64,000 bases of DNA, from NCBI RefSeq assembly GCF_040640215.1, contig NZ_JBFABG010000001.1:1-64000 (forward strand), written 5' to 3'. This DNA comes from Actinosynnema sp040640215. GTDB taxonomy: Bacteria > Actinomycetota > Actinomycetes > Mycobacteriales > Pseudonocardiaceae. Both the position numbers and the translations under genes were made by a program. Under the pieces are notes generated by a model that had not been told where the DNA came from, ran no database searches, and saw only the letters and a program-made list of their open reading frames with translations. Below are positions 9,320 through 17,369 of the stretch, one piece after another (position 1 is the stretch's first letter; every line of letters starts with the position of its first letter).

Positions 9320-10447
9320 ATGAACCGGAGAAGGGTGACCGTGGCCGCTGCGGCGGTCGGCGTGGTCGCCGGAGCCGCGGGCCTGGGGGTGCTCGCGCTG
9401 CCCGCCGGGGCGGGTCCCGCTCCCGTCCTGCCGGACGTGAGCGCGGAATCGCTGGTCGAGTCGGTGCTGACCGCGAAACCGGCGGCGTTCGGCGGCGCGG
9501 TGGAGGTCCGCAACGACCTCGGCATCCCCGCGCTGGCGGGTCTGCCGCAGTTGTCCGACGGCGAGTCCAAGTTGCGCATGTGGACCGACGGCGAGGGGCG
9601 GGTGCGCGTGCAGCTCCCCGCCGGCGACGCCGAGCGCACGTTCGTCGACGACGGCCGGACGGGCTGGCTGTGGAACTCGGCCGACCAGGTGGTGACGAAG
9701 CTCCCGCACGGTTCCGCCGGGCAGCCGAAGATCGACCTCGACCAGGACCGGGACGGGCAGCTCCCGCCGGACCCGGTGTCGCTGTCGCGCGAGGTCGTGG
9801 CGAAGGTCAAGGAGTTCAGCGACGTCACGGTCGACGGCACGGCCCGCGTGGCCGGGCGGTCGACCTACGAACTGGTGCTGACGCCGAAGCCGACCGAGCG
9901 CACCGTGCTGCGCGAGGTCCGGGTGGCGGTCGACGCCGAGCTGCGGGTGCCGCTGCGGGTGGCCGTGCTGACCAACGGCACGAACAACCCGGCGGTGCAG
10001 GTGGGCTTCACGGACCTGACCGTGGGTCCGCAGGACGCTGCGCTGTTCTCCTTCACCCCGCCCCCCGGGGCGAAGGTCGCGGAGGCGGCGGTCCAGAAGC
10101 CGTCCGACGAGGAGAAGGCGCTGGCCGAGGGCGTGCTCGCGGAGGCGGCTCCGCAGGTCCACGGCGAGGGCTGGGACGTCGTGCTGACCGCCAAGACCCC
10201 GGCGGGCGCGCTGCGCGTCCCGGCGGGCCAGGAGGGGTCCGGCGACCGGCCGGGCCGCGGTGAGCGGGACGACGTCGACGTCCAGGGGCTGCTCAAGCAG
10301 TTGGGCAAGCAGGTCAGCGGCCCGTGGGGGAGCGGGACGCTGATCACCACCAAGGTCGGCGGCGTGCTGTTGGCCGACGACGGCCGGGTGGCGTTCGGCC
10401 CGGTGCCCGAGCAGGTGCTGACCGAGGCCATCGCCAAGGTCAAGTGA
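9320..10447 (+). CDS. Exported LolA-like/DUF2092-type protein
   Basis: 375 residues. It starts MNRRRVTVAAAAVGVVAGAA, an export signal or N-terminal anchor, with no lipobox Cys. The body has the LolA-fold pattern of repeated antiparallel strands: ESKLRMWTDGEGRVRVQLP, RTGWLWNSADQVVTKLPHG, then GRSTYELVLTPKPTERTVLREVRV-type segments. The ATG at 9320 has an excellent GGAGGAGG. Proteins of this kind in Gram-positives occur next to ABC-2 transporters and two-component systems and are thought to bind hydrophobic ligands at the envelope; the exact role is unknown. It is followed by the ABC ATPase and permease on the same strand. A hairpin after the stop may set relative expression. Confidence 0.75.
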   Translation: MNRRRVTVAAAAVGVVAGAAGLGVLALPAGAGPAPVLPDVSAESLVESVLTAKPAAFGGAVEVRNDLGIPALAGLPQLSDGESKLRMWTDGEGRVRVQLPAGDAERTFVDDGRTGWLWNSADQVVTKLPHGSAGQPKIDLDQDRDGQLPPDPVSLSREVVAKVKEFSDVTVDGTARVAGRSTYELVLTPKPTERTVLREVRVAVDAELRVPLRVAVLTNGTNNPAVQVGFTDLTVGPQDAALFSFTPPPGAKVAEAAVQKPSDEEKALAEGVLAEAAPQVHGEGWDVVLTAKTPAGALRVPAGQEGSGDRPGRGERDDVDVQGLLKQLGKQVSGPWGSGTLITTKVGGVLLADDGRVAFGPVPEQVLTEAIAKVK

Positions 10448-10451
10448 TCAC

Positions 10452-10484
10452 CGGGGTCGACGCCCGCGACGGGCGTCGACCCCG
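10452..10484 (+). terminator. Perfect 15-bp hairpin between the LolA-like gene and the ABC genes
   Basis: Arms 10452-10466 and 10470-10484 pair perfectly around a CGA loop, five bases after the stop codon. Without a T-run it may be a partial terminator or a 3-prime-end stabiliser within the operon. Confidence 0.65.
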
Positions 10485-10531
10485 CCCACCGCCGGGCCTT
10501 TCCGGCGGACTAGTCCAGGGGAGAGAACCGC

Positions 10532-11542
10532 ATGACCACCTCGACCAGCGTGCGGGCGGAGCCGGCCGACACCGGTGCCGCCCCGGCCCTCGTCGTCCGG
10601 ACGCGGGGGCTGCGCAAGGTGTACGGGAGCACCGTGGCGGTGGACCGGGTGGACCTCGACGTGCCGAAGGGCGCGGTGCTCGGGATGCTCGGCCCCAACG
10701 GGTCGGGCAAGACCACCACGATCCGGATGATGCTCGGGCTCGTGCGACCGACCGAGGGGGAGGTCGAGCTGTTGGGCCAGGCGCTGCCCGACGGTGCCGC
10801 CGCCGCGCTGCCGCACGTCGGCGCGCTGGTCGAGGGGCCGGGGTTCCACCCGTTCCTGTCGGGGCGGGAGAACCTCCGGCGGGTCGCGGCGTTCGAGCCG
10901 CTGCTGGCCACCGGTTCGATCAAACAGGCGGTGGAGGACGCGCTGGAGCGCGTCGGCCTGGCCGCCGCCGCGCACCGGCGGTACCGGGGGTACTCGCTGG
11001 GCATGAAGCAGCGGCTGGGACTGGCGTCCGCGCTGCTGGTCGAGCGCAGGCTGATCGTCCTGGACGAGCCGACCAACGGCCTCGACCCGGCGGGCACCCG
11101 CGAGGTCCGCAACGTCATCGCCGAGCTGAAGGGCAACAGCACCAGCGTGGTGGTGTCGTCGCACCTGCTGAGCGAGATCGAGGCGACGTGCACCCACGTG
11201 GCCGTGCTGCACAAGGGCACGGTGGTCGCGCAGGGCGGCCTGGCCGAACTGCTCCAGGCCGAGAGCAGCGCCCTGCTGATCACCACACCGGACTGGTTGC
11301 AGGCGTTGAACGTGCTGCGCGAAGCCCGGATCTCGGCGCGCGCCGCGCAGGACGGGCTGCGCGTGGAACTGATCGGGACCACACCGCCGGCCGTGCTGGA
11401 GGCGCTGGTCAAGGGGGGCATCAACGTGTGGGAGGCGCGTCGGCAGCGCACCGGTCTGGAAGAGCTCTTCGCGCGGCTCACCGAGGCCGCCGAAGCAGAA
11501 GAGGGGCTGTCCGCCGTGGACACCGTCGAGGAGGGGGCGTGA
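10532..11542 (+). CDS. ABC-2 type transporter ATP-binding protein
   Basis: 336 residues. Walker A is GPNGSGKTT, the ABC signature is YSLGMKQRLGLA, Walker B with the catalytic Glu is LIVLDEPTNGLDPAG, and the switch His sits in VVSSHLL. It has the CcmA/DrrA-type C-terminal extension. It energises export, or membrane processing, with the permease encoded immediately downstream; the stop TGA and the next ATG share one base (TGATG), so they are co-translated. ATG at 10532 follows GGGGAGAG. Substrate unknown. The LolA-like gene upstream and the divergent two-component system suggest an envelope-stress or antimicrobial-defence exporter. Confidence 0.93.
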   Translation: MTTSTSVRAEPADTGAAPALVVRTRGLRKVYGSTVAVDRVDLDVPKGAVLGMLGPNGSGKTTTIRMMLGLVRPTEGEVELLGQALPDGAAAALPHVGALVEGPGFHPFLSGRENLRRVAAFEPLLATGSIKQAVEDALERVGLAAAAHRRYRGYSLGMKQRLGLASALLVERRLIVLDEPTNGLDPAGTREVRNVIAELKGNSTSVVVSSHLLSEIEATCTHVAVLHKGTVVAQGGLAELLQAESSALLITTPDWLQALNVLREARISARAAQDGLRVELIGTTPPAVLEALVKGGINVWEARRQRTGLEELFARLTEAAEAEEGLSAVDTVEEGA

Positions 11543-12375
11543 TGACCGCACTGGTCGCGACTCGGGCACCGCTGAGCCGCCAACTGAGGTCGGAGCTGCG
11601 GTGGATCGTGCGCCGGCCCCGGACGGTGATCGGCCTGTCGGCGCTGTGCCTGGTGCCGGTCCTGGCGGGCGTCGGCCTGTGGTTCGCCCTGGACGGTGCG
11701 GCCGGCGCGGGTCCCGGCCTGGCCGCGATCATCTCCGGCAACGGCCTGGTGCTGCCGGTGCTCACCCTGTTCCTGGCCCTCCCGCTGCTGCTGCCGCTGG
11801 TGGGTGCGATCTGGGCGGCGGACGGGCTGGCGGGCGAGACGCAGCACGGCACCCTGCGCGGCCTGCTGCTGTCCCCGGTGGGCAGGCTGCGGCTGCTGGC
11901 GATCAAGTCGTTCGGCGTCGCGACCATGACGCTGCTGGCGGTGACGCTGCTCGCCGTCGTCGGCACCGTCACCGGTGTCGTGCTGTTCGGCGGCGAGGGC
12001 ATGCTCACGCTGTCCGGCACCACGCTGTCGCTGGGTTCCGCTCTCGCGCGGATCGCGCTGACCATCGGGCTGGTGACCGTCCAGGTGTGGGGCGTGGCGG
12101 CGATCGCGATGGCGATCTCGGCGTGCACCGAACACCCGCTGGTCGTGATGGCCGCGACCTTGGCCGGCGTGATCGTCTGCGGGGTGCTGAACGTGTTCAC
12201 CGCGCTGGACTGGCTGCACCCGTACCTGATCACGTCGAGCTGGGAGAACCTGACCGACGTCATGCGCGACCCGCTGCCCACCGACGCGCTGTGGAACAGC
12301 ACCGCCCTGGCGGGGTGCTACATCTTGATCGGCCTGTCCCTGGCGGCGATGCGCGTCGTGACCAAGGACAACTGA
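11542..12375 (+). CDS. ABC-2 type transporter permease
   Basis: 277 residues with about six hydrophobic membrane segments, for example VIGLSALCLVPVLAGVGLW, LVLPVLTLFLALPLLLPLVG, the segment starting MTLLAVTLLAV and AATLAGVIVCGVL. The layout is that of an ABC-2 permease: an N-terminal membrane helix, a cytoplasmic loop (DGLAGETQHGTLRGLLLSPV, the region that contacts the ATPase), then a helix bundle. The start ATG overlaps the ATPase stop. It forms the pore of the exporter encoded with 10532-11542. A terminator hairpin at 12411-12436 closes the operon. Confidence 0.92.
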   Translation: MTALVATRAPLSRQLRSELRWIVRRPRTVIGLSALCLVPVLAGVGLWFALDGAAGAGPGLAAIISGNGLVLPVLTLFLALPLLLPLVGAIWAADGLAGETQHGTLRGLLLSPVGRLRLLAIKSFGVATMTLLAVTLLAVVGTVTGVVLFGGEGMLTLSGTTLSLGSALARIALTIGLVTVQVWGVAAIAMAISACTEHPLVVMAATLAGVIVCGVLNVFTALDWLHPYLITSSWENLTDVMRDPLPTDALWNSTALAGCYILIGLSLAAMRVVTKDN

Positions 12376-12410
12376 TGACCTGAGTCGTTGCGGTGGACGC
12401 CCTGACGTGA

Positions 12411-12436
12411 CGTCGGTGGTCGAAGGACTACCGACG
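12411..12436 (+). terminator. Terminator hairpin after the ABC-2 operon
   Basis: An 11-bp stem (one G-T pair), 12411-12421 with 12426-12436, around a GAAG loop, 36 bases after the permease stop. Confidence 0.65.
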
Positions 12437-12540
12437 CTGCACGCCGACCGGCCTGGGCGGCACGGGGCGGGGCGGTCGGCTGGGCAGGTGTACCGGCGTG
12501 TCGACAAATGCCCCGACAGTTTCGCGGTGCGTAGGGCAGG

Positions 12541-13107
12541 GTGTACCCCGTGTTCCTGGAGACCGAGCGGGTGACGCTGCGCGACTTCGCACCGTCCGAT
12601 GTGGACGCCTTCGCCGACCTGCACGCCGACCCGGCCGTGATGCGGTACCTGGAGAGCGGCCGGCCGGTGGACCGCGCGACCGTGGTGCGGGACTTGCTCC
12701 CGCGCTACTTGCGACGGGCCAGTGGCTGGTGGGCCGGCGTGTCGAAGGCGTCCGGCGAGGTCGTCGGCGCGTTCGAGTTCCGCGAAACGGAACCGGGCGT
12801 GCGCGAACTGGGGTACCGCCTGCACCGCCGCCACTGGGGCGTCGGCTACGCGACCGAGGTGTCCCGGGCGTTGGTGGACAAGGGTTTCCGCGAGCTCGGC
12901 GTGCGCCGGGTGTTCGCGACGACCATGGCCGTCAACCGGAACTCCCGCCGCGTCCTGGAGAAGACCGGGCTCCGCTTCCGCCGCACGTTCTTCCAGGACT
13001 GGCCGGACCCGATCCCCGGTTCGGACCAGGGCGAGGTCGAGTACGACCTCACCCACGCCGAATGGTCCGCCGCCCGCATCCCGCACGAACCCGACCCGGC
13101 CGACTGA
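12541..13107 (+). CDS. GNAT N-acetyltransferase, RimJ/RimL type
   Basis: 188 residues of the Acetyltransf_3 group. The start VFLETERVTLRDFAPSDVDA is typical, the acetyl-CoA loop is HWGVGYATEVSRALVDKGF (Q/RxxGxG/A-like), and the VNRNSRRVLEKTGLRF motif near the C-terminus is characteristic of the group. Such enzymes acetylate protein N-termini, polyamines or small amines; the target cannot be read from the sequence. GTG at 12541 gives MYPVFLETE; a GTG three codons later is also possible. The gene converges on the thiQ-like gene, with a tandem repeat between them. Confidence 0.88.
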   Translation: MYPVFLETERVTLRDFAPSDVDAFADLHADPAVMRYLESGRPVDRATVVRDLLPRYLRRASGWWAGVSKASGEVVGAFEFRETEPGVRELGYRLHRRHWGVGYATEVSRALVDKGFRELGVRRVFATTMAVNRNSRRVLEKTGLRFRRTFFQDWPDPIPGSDQGEVEYDLTHAEWSAARIPHEPDPAD

Positions 13108-13128
13108 CCCACCCGAACGGCACGGCCA

Positions 13129-13212
13129 CCCGATCACCGCGACCCGATCACCGCGACTCGATCACGGTGACCTGATCACAGCTACCCGATCACGGTGACC
13201 CGATCACGGCGA
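13129..13212. repeat. Six tandem copies of a 14-bp unit spanning the thiQ stop codon
   Basis: Units at 13129, 13143, 13157, 13171, 13185 and 13199 follow CCCGATCACCGCGA with a few substitutions; the first two are identical. The array begins 21 bases after the acetyltransferase stop and contains the last codons and the stop (13190-13192) of the minus-strand ABC ATPase. Because 14 is not a multiple of three, a change in copy number would alter the C-terminus of that protein. Confidence 0.85.
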
Positions 13213-14272
13213 TGCCGTCGGGGTCCACCGCCAACCGCACCCGCGCGCCGATCTCCGGCGGGTCCGCGATCGCCGCCACCGCCTCGAACTCGCCGCCGAG
13301 CAACCCCCCGCCCTCGGATTCCCCCGCGCCCGCACCGGCCGACACGGCGGCGTCGGCTGCGGTGTCTGCTGCGGCGTCGGCGACGGCACCGGCCGGTGGC
13401 GCGGTGAGCCGGACCAGCAGGCGCACGTGGTCGCGGCGGTGGGCGCGTTCCAGGACTTCGGCTTCCAGCGGGCCGTTCGGGTCCACGTGCAGCGCCGTCG
13501 CCCGCAGTCCGACCCGCGCCGGGACGCCGACCAGGCGTTGCGCCTCCCTCGCCGCCAGCACCTTCCCGCACCCGAGGAACCGGGCGATCTCGACGTCCGC
13601 AGGCGAGCGCCACACCTCGGCCGGCGGTCCGACCTGCCGAATCCGACCGGCGCGCATCACGGCCACCCGGTCGGCCAGCGTGAACGCCTCGTCGTGGTCG
13701 TGGGTGACCACCAGCGCCGTCGCCCCCGCCTCCCGCAGCAGCCGCGCCAGGTCCACCGCCAACGACTCGCGCAACGCCCGGTCCAGCGCGGACAGCGGCT
13801 CGTCCAGCAGCAGCAGCCTGGGTCGGGGCGCGAGGGCGCGGGCCAGCGCCACCCGCTGCTGCTCCCCGCCCGACAGCTCGGTCACCTTCCGGCGCTGGTA
13901 CCCGCCGAGTCCGACGAGTTCGAGCAGTTCCGCGACCCGCTTGTCCCGCGCCTCCCGCTCGACCCGGCGCATCCGCAGCCCGAACGCCACGTTCCCGGCG
14001 ACGTCCCGGTGCGGGAAGAGCTGCCCGTCCTGGAACACCAGGCCGAACCCGCGCCGGTGCACGGGCGTCCCGGCCAGGTCCGCGCCGTCCCACGTCACGG
14101 TCCCGGCGGACGGGGCCTCCAGCCCGGCGACGGTCCGGAGCAGCGTGGACTTCCCGCACCCGGACGGCCCGAGCAGCGCCACGACCTCGCCGTCCCCGAC
14201 CGCCAGGTCGACCTCCGACACCGCCGCCACGTCCCCGTACCGGACGCTGATCCCGTTCAGCCCCAACGACAT
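13190..14272 (-). CDS. thiQ: Thiamine-type ABC importer, ATP-binding protein
   Basis: 360 residues. The core is a complete importer ATPase: Walker A GPSGCGKST, Q-loop FQDGQLFPH, signature LSGGEQQRVALARALA, Walker B LLLLDEPLSALD and H-loop VVTHDHDEA. After about residue 245 an accessory TOBE-like domain follows. The ATG directly abuts the permease stop (TAGATG). It is the third gene of a receptor-permease-ATPase operon behind a TPP riboswitch, so thiamine or a phosphate ester is the likely cargo. The C-terminus is Ala/Gly-rich (AVADAAADTAADAAV) and its last codons lie inside a 14-bp tandem repeat. Confidence 0.88.
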   Translation of the reverse strand: MSLGLNGISVRYGDVAAVSEVDLAVGDGEVVALLGPSGCGKSTLLRTVAGLEAPSAGTVTWDGADLAGTPVHRRGFGLVFQDGQLFPHRDVAGNVAFGLRMRRVEREARDKRVAELLELVGLGGYQRRKVTELSGGEQQRVALARALAPRPRLLLLDEPLSALDRALRESLAVDLARLLREAGATALVVTHDHDEAFTLADRVAVMRAGRIRQVGPPAEVWRSPADVEIARFLGCGKVLAAREAQRLVGVPARVGLRATALHVDPNGPLEAEVLERAHRRDHVRLLVRLTAPPAGAVADAAADTAADAAVSAGAGAGESEGGGLLGGEFEAVAAIADPPEIGARVRLAVDPDGIAVIGSP

Positions 14273-15928
14273 CTAGAACTCCCCGCCGGCCGGCACCCGC
14301 AGCCGCTCGATCAGCAGCACCGCCGCCGTGGTCACCACCATCAACAACGCGCACGCCGCGTACGCCATCTGGCTGTTCAGCTCCCCCGGCCGCGCCATCA
14401 GCCGGGCGATCACCACCGGCAGCGTCGGCGCGTCCGGCCGGGCCAGGAAGCTCGTCGCCCCGAACTCGCCGAGCGCCACCACGAACCCGAACCCGGCCGC
14501 CGCGACCAGCGACCGCGACGCCAGCGGCAGGTCCACTTCGCGCCACACCCGCCACGGGCTCGCGCCCAGCGACGCCGCCGCCTGCCGCAGCCGCTCGTCC
14601 ACGGCCCGCAGCACCGGCAGCACGATCCGCACGATCAACGGCGTCACCACCAGCGCCTGCGCCAACGGCACCAGCAACGGCGAGGTCCGGAAGTCGCCCG
14701 GCAGCGCGTCCATGGTGATCAGGTAGCCGAAGCCGACCGTCACCGCGGACACGCCCAGCGGCAGCATCAACGCGGTGTCCAGCGCCTCGGCGAACCACGA
14801 CCCGTGCCGGCGCAACCCGACCAGCACCACGGCCGACACGACGCCGACCACCAGCGCCACCAGGGTCGCGTCGGTGGCGACCCGCACCGAGTTCACCGCC
14901 GCCTGCCACCCGGACACGGCGAGCGTCCCGCGCTCCCCCGTGCCGGCCAGCGCCCGGTACCCGGCCAGGCTCCAACCGTTCGCGGTGGACAGCGAGCGGA
15001 CCACCAGGCCCACCACGGGCAGCAGCAGCGCGCACACGACGAGCCACGCCGTCGCGACCACGCCCCACTCGCCGCCGACCGGCCGCCGGGTGCTCTCCAC
15101 CCGCAGCGACAGCGCCTTCTCCCGCCGCCGACGGGCCGCGCCACCCAGCAGCAGCACCGCGAGCACCGCCGCGAACTGCAACAACGACAACGCCGCCGCG
15201 CCCGACAGGTCGAACAGCTCGACCGTGCGGAGGTAGATCTCGGTCTCCAACGTCCGGTGGCGCGCGCCGCCCAGCACCAGCACCACGCCGAAACTGGTGG
15301 CGCAGAACAGGAACACGACCGACGCCGCCGACCCGATCGCGGGGGCCAGGGCGGGCAGCACCACGGAGGTGAACGCGCGCGGCCGGGACGCCCCCAGCGC
15401 CCGCGCCGCGTCCTCGGCCCGCCGGTCGACCTTCGCCCACAGCCCGCCGACGGTCCGCGCGACCACGGCGACGTTGAAGAACGCGTTGGCCAGCACGATC
15501 GGCAGCACCCCGCCGTCGGGCCACAGCGCCCGGAACGCCAACCCGACCACCACGGTCGGCAGCACGAACGGCACCATCACCGCCGCCCGCACCACGCCGG
15601 AGCCGCGCACCCGGCACCGGGCCAGCAGGAACGCCACCGGCAGGCCGGTGAGCAGCGCCAACGCCGTGGCCGCCGCCGCCTGCCCCAGGGTGAAGCCGAT
15701 CAGCCCCCACGTGCGCGGGTCGACCAGCGCGGGCCACACGCCGCCGTCGCCCAGGCCGAGACCGATGATCGCGAGCACGGGCCAGGCGAAGAACACCCCG
15801 AGGAACGCCAGCGGCAGCAGGGCCGCGAGCGTCCAGCCCAGCCGCGCGCCGGGCCGCCGCCGGCCGGACGGGGGTCCGGCCGGCCGGGTCGCGCGGTCAG
15901 CGGTCAGCCCTGGACCAGCGTGCGCCAC
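14273..15928 (-). CDS. thiP: Thiamine-type ABC importer, fused permease
   Basis: About 551 residues with two homologous permease halves and some twelve membrane segments, the ThiP/FbpB architecture. Each half has the cytoplasmic EAA loop that docks the ATPase (EDAARALGASRPRAFTSVVLP in the first, RQAAASLGASPWRVWREVD in the second). It forms the membrane channel for the substrate delivered by the lipoprotein at 15904-16941. The start is uncertain: no ATG is near, and I favour the GTG at 15928, which overlaps the receptor gene by 25 bases. A longer start at 16015 would overlap more and add a Pro/Gly-rich tail. Confidence 0.85.
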   Translation of the reverse strand: MAHAGPGLTADRATRPAGPPSGRRRPGARLGWTLAALLPLAFLGVFFAWPVLAIIGLGLGDGGVWPALVDPRTWGLIGFTLGQAAAATALALLTGLPVAFLLARCRVRGSGVVRAAVMVPFVLPTVVVGLAFRALWPDGGVLPIVLANAFFNVAVVARTVGGLWAKVDRRAEDAARALGASRPRAFTSVVLPALAPAIGSAASVVFLFCATSFGVVLVLGGARHRTLETEIYLRTVELFDLSGAAALSLLQFAAVLAVLLLGGAARRRREKALSLRVESTRRPVGGEWGVVATAWLVVCALLLPVVGLVVRSLSTANGWSLAGYRALAGTGERGTLAVSGWQAAVNSVRVATDATLVALVVGVVSAVVLVGLRRHGSWFAEALDTALMLPLGVSAVTVGFGYLITMDALPGDFRTSPLLVPLAQALVVTPLIVRIVLPVLRAVDERLRQAAASLGASPWRVWREVDLPLASRSLVAAAGFGFVVALGEFGATSFLARPDAPTLPVVIARLMARPGELNSQMAYAACALLMVVTTAAVLLIERLRVPAGGEF

Positions 15929-16941
15929 TGCTGGACCCACTGCTCGCGGTTGGCGTCCACCTGGTTCGCGGGCAGGGTGCGGGCCTCCGCCGGCAGGGGT
16001 GCGGCCTTGGTCCACGCCTCGGGCAGCGCCACGCCCTCGCGGGAGGGGTAGACGTACATCTTCCCGGGCACGTCGGCCTGGAACTCCTCCGACAGCAGGA
16101 AGTCCACGACCTTGCGCGCGTCGTCGGCGTTCTTCGCGCCGTTCAGCACGCCCGCGTACTCGACCTGCCGGTAGCAGGTGTCGAGCAGCGCCTTGGTGCG
16201 CGGGGTGCCGTCGTCACCGATCTCGGCGGACGGCGAGGACGCGTAGGACACCACGGCCGGGCGCGGCCCCTTGCCGCTGGAGCCGGAGAAGTCCTGGGTG
16301 TAGGCCTCCTCCCAGCCGCTGACCACCTTGACGCCGTTGGCCTTCAGCTTCGACCAGTACTCCGCCCACCCGGACTCGCCGAACTCGTCGATCGTGCCGA
16401 GCAGGAACGCCAGGCCCGGCGAGGACGTGGCGGGGTCCTCGACCACCAGCTTGTCCTGGTACTTCGGGTCGACCAGGTCGGCGTAGGACTTCGGCTCGCC
16501 CAGGTCCTTGAAGGCGGCGACGTCGATGTTCACGCACACGTCGCCGACGTCCACCGCGTGCAGCCGGTTCGGCGGGTCGAGCTGGTAGCGCTGCGCGCCC
16601 TGGCCCGCCTCGGGCGAGGCGTGCTCGGCGAAGACTCCCTCCTTCAACGCGCGCGACGCGAAGGTCGAGTCGACGCCGAACGCGACGTCGCCGAGCGGGT
16701 TGGCCTTGGTGAGCACCAGCTTGTTGGTCAGCTCGCCGGCGTCGCCCGAGGCCAGCGGCTTGACCGTGATCCCGGTCTCGGCCTTGAAGGCGTCGAGGAC
16801 CTCTTGCGTGACCCCGAAGGAGTCGTGGGTGACCAGGGTCACCACCCGCTCGCCGGGCGGCGGCGGGTCCCCGGCGGTGACGGAGCACGCGGTCAGCGCG
16901 ACCCCGGTGACGGCGGCGGTCAGCACGCGTCGAAGCATCAT
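15904..16941 (-). CDS. thiB: Thiamine-type ABC importer, substrate-binding lipoprotein
   Basis: 345 residues, lipobox LTAC with Cys19. The mature part matches the ThiB/iron-binding periplasmic fold: VTLVTHDSFGVTQEVLDAF, ITVKPLASGDAGELTNKLVL, then ANPLGDVAFGVDSTFASRAL, the ThiB-type segment. VVEDPATSSPGLAFLLGTI and GWEEAYTQDF follow. Two consecutive ATG codons (16941 and 16938) are both possible starts; the GGGAG ribosome binding site is part of the TPP riboswitch itself. The promoter-proximal riboswitch and the family resemblance together make thiamine, TMP or TPP binding likely. Confidence 0.9.
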   Translation of the reverse strand: MMLRRVLTAAVTGVALTACSVTAGDPPPPGERVVTLVTHDSFGVTQEVLDAFKAETGITVKPLASGDAGELTNKLVLTKANPLGDVAFGVDSTFASRALKEGVFAEHASPEAGQGAQRYQLDPPNRLHAVDVGDVCVNIDVAAFKDLGEPKSYADLVDPKYQDKLVVEDPATSSPGLAFLLGTIDEFGESGWAEYWSKLKANGVKVVSGWEEAYTQDFSGSSGKGPRPAVVSYASSPSAEIGDDGTPRTKALLDTCYRQVEYAGVLNGAKNADDARKVVDFLLSEEFQADVPGKMYVYPSREGVALPEAWTKAAPLPAEARTLPANQVDANREQWVQQWRTLVQG

Positions 16942-16943
16942 CT

Positions 16944-17034
16944 CTCCCTACACCGGCATGACCCGGATCAGGTGCGGACGGTCGAGGGCTTGCGAGCCCT
17001 CCTCTCAGCCCGGCGCAACACCGGACTCCCGTGG
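16944..17034 (-). promoter_or_regulatory. TPP riboswitch (THI element) controlling thiBPQ
   Basis: Read on the minus strand it begins CACGGGAGTCCGG, has GCTGAGAG, a long variable helix (GAGGGCTCGCAAGCCCTC) and ACCTGATCCGGGTCATGCCGG, then ends GTAGGGAG. These are the conserved blocks of the thiamine pyrophosphate aptamer in the right order. The GGGAG end is also the Shine-Dalgarno of the first gene, so ligand binding should block translation start. ACCCTA at 17044-17049 (TAGGGT on the minus strand) is a candidate -10 element. Confidence 0.95.
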
Positions 17035-17075
17035 TGACCTCGCACCCTACGCGACGCGGTGGGACGATCGAGGAC

Positions 17076-17369
17076 ATGGCCGAGCTGCTGACCGACGATC
17101 AGGTGACCGCTGCCCTGTCCGCCCTGCCCGGGTGGACCGCCCAGGACGCCGCGCTCGTGCGCACGGCGGAACTGGCGAGCTTCCCGCACGCGATCCAGGT
17201 GGTGAACCGGGTGGCGGAGATCGCGGAGAACGACGACCACCACCCGGACATCGACATCCGGTGGCGCACGCTGACCTTCCGGTGCAGCACGCACTCCATC
17301 GGCGGGATCACCGCCCTGGACGTGTCACTGGCGGGCGAGATCGACGGCGTGCTCGACGCGCTCGGGTGA
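17076..17369 (+). CDS. phhB: Pterin-4a-carbinolamine dehydratase
   Basis: 97 residues, the usual size. The signature ENDDHHPDIDIRW followed by LTFRCSTHSIGGITALD contains the conserved His-His-Pro and the later His and Asp of the family. The enzyme dehydrates 4a-hydroxytetrahydropterin to recycle the cofactor of aromatic amino-acid hydroxylases and also acts as a dimerisation cofactor in animals. The start ATG at 17076 (MAELLTDDQV) has GAGGAC upstream. It is divergent from the thi operon with only 41 bases between its start and the riboswitch. It converges on the GT87 gene with a 44-bp stop-to-stop overlap. Confidence 0.92.
   Translation: MAELLTDDQVTAALSALPGWTAQDAALVRTAELASFPHAIQVVNRVAEIAENDDHHPDIDIRWRTLTFRCSTHSIGGITALDVSLAGEIDGVLDALG

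Noticed and set aside
10324..11541. Upstream extension of the ABC-2 permease frame
   Set aside because: Overlaps the LolA-like and ATPase genes in another frame; the ATG at 11542 coupled to the ATPase stop is the true start.
13129..13212. CRISPR array
   Set aside because: Units are contiguous 14-mers without spacers.
13182..15737. 851-codon minus-strand frame overlapping thiQ and thiP
   Set aside because: Gly/Arg/Ala-rich out-of-frame reading of two genuine transporter genes.
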